The notes beneath the pieces are model-generated. The model saw only the letters and a program-made list of their open reading frames with translations, searched no databases and was not told the origin of the DNA. Made by a program: the position numbers and the translations under genes. A stretch of 64,000 nt of DNA from assembly GCA_003963225.1 (NCBI GenBank), contig RXKB01000008.1, forward strand, positions 62,001 to 126,000, in the 5' to 3' direction. Within the stretch, counting starts at the first letter, position 1. Each line of letters begins with the position of its first letter. Positions 9,104-16,679 of the stretch are shown here, one piece after another. Source of the stretch: Candidatus Babelota bacterium (lineage in GTDB: Bacteria; Babelota; Babeliae; Babelales; Vermiphilaceae).

Positions 9104-11698
9104 TTAAAAGTCGCACATTTTCAAATATATTCCAGTAACACTTTTTTTATTGCTAGCAACCTGCGCAGGAGTTCCCTGCGCAACAATAGAACCTCCTAAA
9201 ACCCCTCCCTGTGGCCCTAGATCTATTAAATAATCCGCTGTTTTGAGGACATCTATATTGTGCTCAATAACAATCATGGAATTACCTTTGTCAATAAGTT
9301 TATTAAGCACTTTCAAAAGACGATCAATATCACTATTATGCAAGCCAGTGGTAGGTTCGTCAAGAACATACAGCGTGTTATGACCTCTTTTGCTTAGTTC
9401 ATCAACTAATTTAATACGCTGTGCTTCACCGCCTGAAAGGGTAGTTGATGGTTGACCTAGTTTAATATATTCAAGACCAACATCACACAATAATTGTAAC
9501 CGTTTATGAATTATTTTATGTTGTGCAAAAAAAGAAAGCCCTTCATAGGCTGTCATATCCAAAACATCAGCAATATGCTTGCTTTTATACATAATGTCAA
9601 GCGTCGCTTGACTATACCGTTGACCTTTGCATACTCTGCATGCAATAATTACTTCAGGCAAAAAATGCATAGTATATCGTACTACCCCTTCACCCGAACA
9701 CTCAAAACATCGCCCTTCACTTGTATTAAAGCTAAATCTACCAGCTGTATAACCACGCATTTGGCTCTCTGGTAATTGTGCATATAATTTTCTTATGTCA
9801 TCGAAAATACCCAAATACGTTGCAGGATTAGATCGAGGAGTTCTACCAATAGGCGATTGATCTATTACAACCAGAGATTCTATCTGTTCTGCACCAAGAA
9901 TATCCTCATACTGATCATTCAAAACAATTTTTTTGCCAGCAAAAGCAGCTTTTTTAGCTAATGACCTTGTATCTAAATTTCTTTTTAACAATGGCACAAG
10001 CTCATCCAAAACAAGGGTGCTTTTTCCTGAACCTGATACACCAGAAACAGCGCATAAAACACCCAATGGAAAATTAACAGTAAGATTTTTTAAATTATGC
10101 TTGGCAGCATTCTTTAGTGTTACATATCCTTTAGGATTTCTCAGCAAGCCCTCTTTTTTAATAGAAAGACGACCAGAAAGATAGCCACCTGTCAACGATA
10201 AAAGATTATTTTTTATTTCTTCTGGCGTACCACAAGCTACTACTTTACCTCCATTTACACCAGCTGCAGGGCCCATTTCTATAATATAATCAGCTCGCTG
10301 AATCGTATCAAGATCATGCTCAACCACGACCACCGTATTACCTATATCACGTAATTGTTCTAATGTGGCAATTAATTTATCATTATCATATTGATGCAAG
10401 CCAATACTTGGCTCATCAAGCACATAAAGCACGCCAGTCAACATAGATCCAATTTGAGTCGCTAAACGAATCCGTTGGCCTTCACCTCCAGAAAGCGTCT
10501 GAGCAGCCCGATTTAGATTCAAATAAGGCAATCCAACATTATGAAGGTAAGATAACCGTTCTTTAATTTCTTTAATAACGGTTGCTGCAATTTGCAGGGA
10601 AAGTTCATCAAGCTGCACTGTATCAAAAAAATGATGCAATTCTTGGGCAGACATTGCACACAGCTCTGTAATTGAAGAGTTTCCTATTAACACCGCACGA
10701 GCATACTTATTAAGTCGCTGTCCGTTACAATCCGTACAAATCAAAAGACTCCGAAACAATTGTATATCTATACCGTATTCATCGTAACTATCTCCCCTTT
10801 CTTTCCAAGACTCGATAACACCAAGCCCCTCACAAGATGAACAAGCACCAATTGGCGAATTAAAAGAAAAATTACGGGGCTCAAGCTCAGGCACTGACTC
10901 ACCACACTGTGCGCAGATATTTTCAGAAGAATATACATATTCTTTATCATCTATAACAATTGCACAAAAGCTTTTTGTTAATTTAAAAGCATGTTCCACA
11001 GCACTTTGCAGACGTGATTGTTCTTGATGGGAAATAGTAATTACATCAACAAGCACATCAATACTATGCTTAAGCGTTTTTTGTAATTTTATTTTTTTTA
11101 GTTCATTTAGATTACTAAATTTATGCATCACCTGATTAATGCGCATTTTATAAAAACCCGCATTAAAAAGACGTTCAAGTTCATGTGCAAACTCACCTTT
11201 TTTTTCGCGTGCAATAGGTGCATAGACTACAACCGTTTTTTCAGCAAAACGTGTTGATATTATGGATGCAATTTCTTGAGGCGATTGGGCTTTCACTAGT
11301 TGCTTACATGTTGGGCAATGTACCCTGCCTATACGAGCATATAAAAGCCTTAAATAATCGTAAATTTCAGTAATGGTACCTACTGTTGACCTTGGATTAC
11401 TGCCTACTGTTTTTTGTTCAATTGCAATAGCCGGACAAAGCCCCTCAATCGAATCTACATTTGGCTTACCAACAATACCTAAAAATTGCCGTGCATAGGC
11501 AGACAAAGATTCAGTATATCTTCTTTTTCCTTCTGTATATAAAATATCAAGGGCAACAGAACTCTTTCCAGACCCTGAAGGCCCAGTAATCACTACTAAT
11601 GCATTTTTAGGCAAACTAACGCTTATATCTTTTAAATTGTGCTCACGAGCACCTTTTATTTCTATCCAACCATGATGCAACTTTTTATTATTACCCAT
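9104..11698 (-). CDS. uvrA: Excinuclease ABC subunit A
   Basis: 864 residues with the full duplicated ABC ATPase plan of UvrA. It has Walker A GPSGSGKSS at 39-47, the first zinc module (CAQC and CSSC pairs), two LSGGE(G/A)QRI signatures with VLDEPSIGLH and VLDEPTTGLH, a second Walker A GVSGSGKST, and the second zinc finger (CFEC and CRVC). It finds bulky DNA lesions and loads UvrB. It is about 75 residues shorter than typical UvrA (about 940). The missing part lies between the first zinc pair and the CTDC of the signature-I domain, where only about 30 residues remain. uvrB and uvrC are not in the window. Confidence 0.97.
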   Translation of the reverse strand: MGNNKKLHHGWIEIKGAREHNLKDISVSLPKNALVVITGPSGSGKSSVALDILYTEGKRRYTESLSAYARQFLGIVGKPNVDSIEGLCPAIAIEQKTVGSNPRSTVGTITEIYDYLRLLYARIGRVHCPTCKQLVKAQSPQEIASIISTRFAEKTVVVYAPIAREKKGEFAHELERLFNAGFYKMRINQVMHKFSNLNELKKIKLQKTLKHSIDVLVDVITISHQEQSRLQSAVEHAFKLTKSFCAIVIDDKEYVYSSENICAQCGESVPELEPRNFSFNSPIGACSSCEGLGVIESWKERGDSYDEYGIDIQLFRSLLICTDCNGQRLNKYARAVLIGNSSITELCAMSAQELHHFFDTVQLDELSLQIAATVIKEIKERLSYLHNVGLPYLNLNRAAQTLSGGEGQRIRLATQIGSMLTGVLYVLDEPSIGLHQYDNDKLIATLEQLRDIGNTVVVVEHDLDTIQRADYIIEMGPAAGVNGGKVVACGTPEEIKNNLLSLTGGYLSGRLSIKKEGLLRNPKGYVTLKNAAKHNLKNLTVNFPLGVLCAVSGVSGSGKSTLVLDELVPLLKRNLDTRSLAKKAAFAGKKIVLNDQYEDILGAEQIESLVVIDQSPIGRTPRSNPATYLGIFDDIRKLYAQLPESQMRGYTAGRFSFNTSEGRCFECSGEGVVRYTMHFLPEVIIACRVCKGQRYSQATLDIMYKSKHIADVLDMTAYEGLSFFAQHKIIHKRLQLLCDVGLEYIKLGQPSTTLSGGEAQRIKLVDELSKRGHNTLYVLDEPTTGLHNSDIDRLLKVLNKLIDKGNSMIVIEHNIDVLKTADYLIDLGPQGGVLGGSIVAQGTPAQVASNKKSVTGIYLKMCDF

Positions 11699-11740
11699 CT
11701 ACATCACACTTTATAAATTTAGAAAAAATTTTAAAAAACA

Positions 11741-11769
11741 TTGACATTTAAATATAATATTGTCATTAT
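11741..11769 (+). promoter_or_regulatory. Candidate sigma-70 promoter upstream of tRNA-His
   Basis: A perfect -35 TTGACA at 11741-11746, a 17-bp spacer, and a CATTAT -10 at 11764-11769. It lies about 95 bases upstream of the tRNA. The -10 is imperfect and the region is very AT-rich, so this is a moderate call. Confidence 0.4.
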
Positions 11770-11864
11770 ACCAAACAATTGTTATTGATCAAACAAACAA
11801 AATCAAAAATATAATACAGTACTATATTTAGTTTTTTTACAATTTGTTTATATCAATGCTTTAT

Positions 11865-11941
11865 GGTGAGTGTAGCTCAGTTGGCAGAGCATCAGATTGT
11901 GGCTCTGAGGGCCGTGGGTTCAAGTCCCACCACTCACCCCA
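11865..11941 (+). tRNA. tRNA-His (anticodon GTG)
   Basis: A full cloverleaf can be drawn. The acceptor GTGAGTG pairs with CACTCAC, and the extra 5' G at 11865 faces discriminator C at 11938, as expected for tRNA-His. The anticodon loop carries GTG, the T-arm is GTGGG-TTCAAGT-CCCAC, and CCA is encoded at 11939-11941. Confidence 0.97.
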
Positions 11942-12044
11942 CTTATAAAGCAACTTAAAATTATAATCTCATTTGCTTTTTTTTGAAATTTTTGATTATT
12001 AATACAGAGTTTAAAAGTATACTATATTAAATTTCTTAAAAAAG

Positions 12045-12072
12045 TTGCAATAATATAAAAAATCTATATTAT
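12045..12072 (+). promoter_or_regulatory. Candidate promoter for tRNA-Pro
   Basis: TTGCAA at 12045-12050, a 16-bp spacer and TATTAT at 12067-12072, ending 40 bases before the tRNA. The elements match the consensus well but the region is AT-rich. Confidence 0.4.
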
Positions 12073-12112
12073 TCATTATGAATTTTTAAAAATTAGCCTA
12101 ACAAAATTAGTA

Positions 12113-12188
12113 CGGGGCGTAGCGCAATTGGTAGCGCACTCGCTTTGGGAGCGAGGGGTTGCCAGTTCGAGTCTGGCCGCCCCGACCA
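12113..12188 (+). tRNA. tRNA-Pro (anticodon TGG)
   Basis: The acceptor CGGGGCG pairs with CGCCCCG, the anticodon stem CTCGC/GCGAG encloses TGG, the T-arm is GCCAG-TTCGAGT-CTGGC, the discriminator is A, and CCA is encoded at 12186-12188. The gene at 12220 begins 31 bases downstream and may share its transcript. Confidence 0.97.
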
Positions 12189-12219
12189 ACTATTTTGTAA
12201 AACCCAAGGATTGACTATT

Positions 12220-12981
12220 ATGAATTTTACTAATAAATTTTTCACTAGTTTTTTTTGTGGAATTTTATCTTTATCTTTTTTCCCCACCATCTTTTGTTTG
12301 GACACAGTAACTTATTGTGAAAAGCAAATTGAAGACAGTGTCGTTTATTGGTCTAACGTGACTCTATCAGAGTTACATGTTGAAGATAAAAAAGACTTAC
12401 TTTTATTATTTAATTCCTGTATAAAATCATACAAATGTTACATTATGCTACTTAAGCTAAGTTCTCTAATTTCTGTACAAGCAGCAATAATTAATGGCTT
12501 AGTTACAGGAAGTTTTTCAAAAGATGAGCTCTCAATACAAGATAACGTTAATGTACTTTTGAAATTAATTGCTGATTTTCAAAAAAAAGAAGCGGAGTAT
12601 ACGGTTTTGTCGAATGAAGTTGCATATCTGAATAACGTACTTAGTCATACTGTTGTAAGTATTGTGGCTGATATAGAAAAATTTATTTTAAATACTATTA
12701 TTCCAATAATGGTAAATGTATTATCTTTTGAAGATAATATGTATGCTTCATACCAAGAAAATATACATCATTCCTTACAAGCGTCTTATAAAGGAATCAC
12801 TACATTAGAGTTATTAAATAACCAAAAAAATGCTTTTTCAACTGTTCTTTGCCAATCTACAATATTAGCTGACCAAGGTACTGACCTGTATTTAAATATA
12901 GCTATGTTTTATAATAAGTTATTGAATAAATATAAACTAGCTGTAGAATGTAATCTGTTAGAATGTAATTTTATTGATTGA
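12220..12981 (+). CDS. Exported protein of unknown function
   Basis: The frame is open from 12145, but that part lies in tRNA-Pro. The ATG at 12220 follows an AAGGA site and gives 253 residues starting with a clear signal peptide (Lys, a hydrophobic stretch of about 16 residues, then a possible cut near residue 22). The mature part is helical, with many Leu/Ile/Val and Asn and four or five Cys. It is not recognised. It is followed 28 bases later by another exported helical protein, and both end at the terminator at 13802-13838. Confidence 0.7.
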   Translation: MNFTNKFFTSFFCGILSLSFFPTIFCLDTVTYCEKQIEDSVVYWSNVTLSELHVEDKKDLLLLFNSCIKSYKCYIMLLKLSSLISVQAAIINGLVTGSFSKDELSIQDNVNVLLKLIADFQKKEAEYTVLSNEVAYLNNVLSHTVVSIVADIEKFILNTIIPIMVNVLSFEDNMYASYQENIHHSLQASYKGITTLELLNNQKNAFSTVLCQSTILADQGTDLYLNIAMFYNKLLNKYKLAVECNLLECNFID

Positions 12982-13009
12982 TAAAATATTATAAATTTAA
13001 AGGAAAAAT

Positions 13010-13780
13010 ATGATTTCAAGAAACAGTCTTTTTTTAAATACGCTGTTAATAACAACTGCATTGGCAAACTTTACCATATTTGCTAACCAACAAATCAAAT
13101 CCAGTAACATTACACAGCTAGCTGTATACACTACCAATGAGCAATTAGACTCGTTTACAGATTTTATCAACACTCTTCCTTCTTTACTATCTGAACTTTC
13201 AAATAATGAAATTGCATCTTTACTTAATATTTTGGCAGCTCAATTTTTTTTGTTTGAATTAATGGAAAAAGAATTCAATAACAATAAAGTTGATCAAGAA
13301 AAATTAGAAGGAATGATGCAAGGTTTTCAAAATGCTTTAAAGACCCTTGAAACGCAATGTAATGAAAAAACAAAAGCATTATATGAAAAAATTCAATTAG
13401 CGATTGCTTCAATAGTTCCGCAAGAAGTAGCTAAACGAATTCAAGATTTACAAGAAAAAATGCAAGCTGCCTATACAAAAGCAAAAGACAAAAATAATGC
13501 TCAACTAAAAAATGAAATGCTTGATTTCCAAAACAAATTAATGGAAGATTTTTTAATTTTGCAAACAATTACCTCTTTGGCGACTTTGGAAATATATAAA
13601 AAAGTATACGAAACTGCAGCAAAAAAGAATAAAAATCTTTTACTGCGTCGTTTCAATGAAAATGGTATCATTCCTCTTACAAAAAGAAAAGATGAAGTTA
13701 CTCATCCTGATAAAGCTTCTATGCTAATTAAATCTTTTTTAAAACAAACTGAAGCTCTTGCTGCACAAAATGCACAATAA
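13010..13780 (+). CDS. Exported helical/coiled-coil protein of unknown function
   Basis: 256 residues, preceded by AAAGGA 6 bases before the ATG. Residues 1-24 form a signal peptide (hydrophobic, ending near TIFA-NQQ). The rest is charged and helical, with Lys/Glu/Gln/Ala-rich heptads at about residues 85-190. No domain is recognised. It is the second gene of a likely two-gene unit with 12220-12981 and is closed by a hairpin terminator. Confidence 0.75.
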   Translation: MISRNSLFLNTLLITTALANFTIFANQQIKSSNITQLAVYTTNEQLDSFTDFINTLPSLLSELSNNEIASLLNILAAQFFLFELMEKEFNNNKVDQEKLEGMMQGFQNALKTLETQCNEKTKALYEKIQLAIASIVPQEVAKRIQDLQEKMQAAYTKAKDKNNAQLKNEMLDFQNKLMEDFLILQTITSLATLEIYKKVYETAAKKNKNLLLRRFNENGIIPLTKRKDEVTHPDKASMLIKSFLKQTEALAAQNAQ

Positions 13781-13801
13781 ACTTTATTCAAAATAAATCG
13801 G

Positions 13802-13838
13802 AAAAGAGCCAACAACGAATAGTTTTTGGCTCTTTTTT
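13802..13838 (+). terminator. Rho-independent terminator
   Basis: The stem AAAAGAGCCA (13802-13811) pairs with TGGCTCTTTT (13827-13836) and continues into a T-run. It ends 12 bases before the ATG of rodA, so rodA must rely on read-through or on a promoter inside the preceding gene. Confidence 0.85.
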
Positions 13839-13849
13839 ATAGGTAGTAT

Positions 13850-14950
13850 ATGTTTTTTTTTATACATAGTAATACAAAAAACGTACATACTTTTATTACC
13901 ATAACGCTTATAAATATGTTGGCTTGCACAGGTTTATTATTTGTATGGAGCGCAACATATACGGCAGAACAACCAATTTCTTTGTTTTTCAAAAAACAAG
14001 CTTTTGGTGTGGCTACAGGAACTATTATTTTTTTTATTTTTTCCTTTATTGATTATAGGCAATGGATGAAATGCGGTTATGTTTTATACCCATTCACCAT
14101 TTTTTTACTTGTTTTTACTCTTATTAAGGGCTCAATTGGGTTAGGTGGACAACGATGGATTGACTTAGGGTTTACCAAATTTCAACCTTCAGAAATAACC
14201 AAGTTACTATTACCAGCTTTTGCTACTTATCATTTATTTCAAGAAAATAGTAATAAAAAAAACTCTTTTTATTTTATTTTATTTACTATCATATGCAGCT
14301 TTCTTTTAATCAGAAAGCAACCAGACTTAGGAACTGCTTTAATTGTAACATTTGTAGGTCTTATGTATTGTTGGCTCGCTGGTATTGGCACACGTTTTTT
14401 TATTATAATGGGATTTTTTTGTATCATTAGCTCACCTGTTTTATGGTATTTTTTAAAGCCTTATCAAAAACAAAGAATCGCCGTATTCTTAGGAGATGGC
14501 AATAATAAAAAAGAAGGTTACCAAAAAGAACAAGCTCTTATTGCTATAGGTTCTGGGGGGTTAACAGGCAAAGGCTTACTCCAGGGGACACAAAACAAGC
14601 TTCATTTTTTACCTGAAGGACGCACTGATTTTATTTTTGCTGTTTTATGTGAAGAATGGGGCCTATGCGGAGCTTTTGTTGTACTTATACTATATTTATT
14701 ATTATTTTGTTATATTACTGTTAAAATATGTTATCTAGAAAATATGTATATGCAATTACTGGCACTGGGAAGCGTATTACATATTTTTTTATGCACTATT
14801 ATTAACATTAGCATGGTGCTTGGTATGTTGCCTATTGTAGGCATTCCATTGCCTCTTTTTTCTTATGGCATAAGTCATTTATGGGTTACATACGCAAGCC
14901 TTGGCGTATGTAACCAAGTTTGTACTGTAAAACCATACTACCAACTGTAA
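13850..14950 (+). CDS. rodA: Rod shape-determining glycosyltransferase RodA (SEDS family)
   Basis: 366 residues with about ten membrane segments. SEDS motifs are clear: KQPDLGTAL in the middle, then SGGLTGKGLLQGTQ and LPEGRTDFIFAV, and near the end GMLPIVGIPLPLFSYG. The GGLxGKGxxxGTQ and PEGRTDF pattern is closer to RodA than to FtsW. The enzyme polymerises lipid II glycan strands during elongation, working with a class B PBP that is not in this window. The ATG at 13850 has only a weak AGG upstream. Confidence 0.93.
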   Translation: MFFFIHSNTKNVHTFITITLINMLACTGLLFVWSATYTAEQPISLFFKKQAFGVATGTIIFFIFSFIDYRQWMKCGYVLYPFTIFLLVFTLIKGSIGLGGQRWIDLGFTKFQPSEITKLLLPAFATYHLFQENSNKKNSFYFILFTIICSFLLIRKQPDLGTALIVTFVGLMYCWLAGIGTRFFIIMGFFCIISSPVLWYFLKPYQKQRIAVFLGDGNNKKEGYQKEQALIAIGSGGLTGKGLLQGTQNKLHFLPEGRTDFIFAVLCEEWGLCGAFVVLILYLLLFCYITVKICYLENMYMQLLALGSVLHIFLCTIINISMVLGMLPIVGIPLPLFSYGISHLWVTYASLGVCNQVCTVKPYYQL

Positions 14951-15070
14951 TATAATGGACGCGCTAGTTAACCTTACAAGCTTTTATTTTGTATATCAAT
15001 TTATCAATTATTTGATTACTTATTTAAAAACAATTATCTTATACCGTATATAATAATAAGATAGTGTATT

Positions 15071-16090
15071 ATGAAAACAAATGAATTAAATGTTGATATT
15101 ATAAGCCTACAAAATATACCTGAAGAGGTTGATTTAGATTTTACACCAAAAACTTTTGATGATTATATTGGCCAAACAGAACTAAAAGAAAAATTAGCTT
15201 TATATACCAAAGCAGCTAAAATGCGCAATGAACCGTTAGACCATTTGTTACTTTTTGGCCCTCCTGGTCTTGGTAAAACAACTCTTTCGACCATCATGGC
15301 TCATGTTATGGAAACATCAATTCGTATTTGTAGCGGTCCAATGATGGAACGAACTGGTGACCTTGTTGCTATTCTTTCAAGTATTGAAAAAAAAGGCATC
15401 TTGTTTATTGACGAAATTCATCGTATGCCAACTAATGTGGAAGAAGTATTGTATACAGCGATGGAACAATTCAAGGTTGATATGATTATTGGCCAAGGCG
15501 CAGGGGCAAAATCTATTAGCCTGCCCATTAATCCATTCACTTTGATTGGTGCAACAACCAAAAGTGGTATGATTTCTGCACCACTGCGTAGTAGATTTGG
15601 CATAAGCGAACGGCTTGATTTTTATACCGATATTGAACTGCAAGATATTGTCTTGCAAGCAGCCCGTTTTTTACAATGCAATATTGAACAAAACGGTGCA
15701 TTGTTAATTGCAAAATCGGCACGCGGTACTCCACGAATTGCAAAAAAATTAGTTCGTCGAGTGCGTGATTTTATACAAGTGCACAAAAAAGATCCTACAA
15801 AGGACTCTGTAAGCGAAGCGCTATCTTTTTTAGGCATTGATCAAGAAGGACTTTCAAAAGTCGACCTATTGATTTTAAAAACACTTACGGTGCAGTGCAA
15901 TGGAGGCCCCATTGGACTTGAAACACTTGCTTCATTAATTGGCGAAGATCCAGAAACTATTGAACAAGTCTACGAGCCATTTTTAATGCGTAAAGGATTT
16001 TTAGAAAAAACGCCACGAGGGCGACAAATTTTGCCTATAAAATTACCTTTTTTGAAAGCAAAATTTTTAGGCCAACAGTGCATACAATAA
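15071..16090 (+). CDS. ruvB: Holliday junction branch-migration ATPase RuvB
   Basis: 339 residues. The AAA+ core has Walker A GPPGLGKTT at 63-71, Walker B ILFIDEIH at 110-117, sensor-1 GATTKSG, and an arginine-finger region with SRFG, followed by the winged-helix domain near residues 260-335. RuvB drives branch migration with RuvA, and RuvC cuts the junction; neither is adjacent here. The 3' end overlaps the convergent gene by 24 bases. Confidence 0.98.
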   Translation: MKTNELNVDIISLQNIPEEVDLDFTPKTFDDYIGQTELKEKLALYTKAAKMRNEPLDHLLLFGPPGLGKTTLSTIMAHVMETSIRICSGPMMERTGDLVAILSSIEKKGILFIDEIHRMPTNVEEVLYTAMEQFKVDMIIGQGAGAKSISLPINPFTLIGATTKSGMISAPLRSRFGISERLDFYTDIELQDIVLQAARFLQCNIEQNGALLIAKSARGTPRIAKKLVRRVRDFIQVHKKDPTKDSVSEALSFLGIDQEGLSKVDLLILKTLTVQCNGGPIGLETLASLIGEDPETIEQVYEPFLMRKGFLEKTPRGRQILPIKLPFLKAKFLGQQCIQ

Positions 16091-16561
16091 TAGCAAAAAA
16101 GATGTGTTTAAAAAAGATGTAATTACAACGATCTTTAATCCTTGATGCTGGTTACTGTTATTTTTTTTGAGCAGCTTAAAAGTTTTTATAACACCTTCTG
16201 TCTCTGTATTTTTTTTATCGATTTTATTTTTAAAATACTCTAAACAAGGACTAAAATTAATATTTGGATATTTTTTAAATAGGTTTGAAGAGTTGTTTAA
16301 AAGATTATGCCAAATATATTGTATATCATCGACATTTATTGTTTCAATAGTTATCTTTTGAATTCTATTAAACTCGCTAGTCACATCTTCTAATTTTTGC
16401 AGTGGTGATGTTTGCCATGCATTATCAACACATTTTTTTGCACAATAACTAATAACATACTCAATTTTTATAATATGAAATGCAGTTTTTATATCATTGT
16501 TCATAGAATAAGATCTTGCATGTATAAAAGCACATATTACAAAAAGTTTGATACATTGCAT
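16067..16561 (-). CDS. Exported protein of unknown function
   Basis: The frame is open to 16597, but the ATG at 16561 follows AGGAAGG and gives 164 residues starting with a short signal peptide (MQCIKLFVICAFIHARSYS). The mature part is charged and helical, with a hydrophobic C-terminal tail of about 17 residues that could be a membrane anchor. It is not recognised. The last 24 bases overlap the 3' end of ruvB on the other strand. Confidence 0.6.
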   Translation of the reverse strand: MQCIKLFVICAFIHARSYSMNNDIKTAFHIIKIEYVISYCAKKCVDNAWQTSPLQKLEDVTSEFNRIQKITIETINVDDIQYIWHNLLNNSSNLFKKYPNINFSPCLEYFKNKIDKKNTETEGVIKTFKLLKKNNSNQHQGLKIVVITSFLNTSFLLLLYALLA

Positions 16562-16679
16562 TTTAAAAATTATACCTTCCTGTATTCTTATCAACAAATT
16601 AGATACAAAAATATAATTTTTATTATTATATTTTTGTACAGCAATTATATTTTTTATTATATTAATTTTAACTTTTTAT

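Noticed and set aside
12145-12219. Upstream extension of the exported protein at 12220
   Set aside because: This part lies inside tRNA-Pro; the ATG at 12220 has a ribosome site and starts a signal peptide.
12093-12305. Minus-strand 70-residue frame across tRNA-Pro
   Set aside because: It reads through the antisense of the tRNA; a known type of false prediction.
13850-14950. Calling this gene ftsW
   Set aside because: The GGLxGKGxxxGTQ and LPEGRTDFIFAV segments match RodA better than FtsW.
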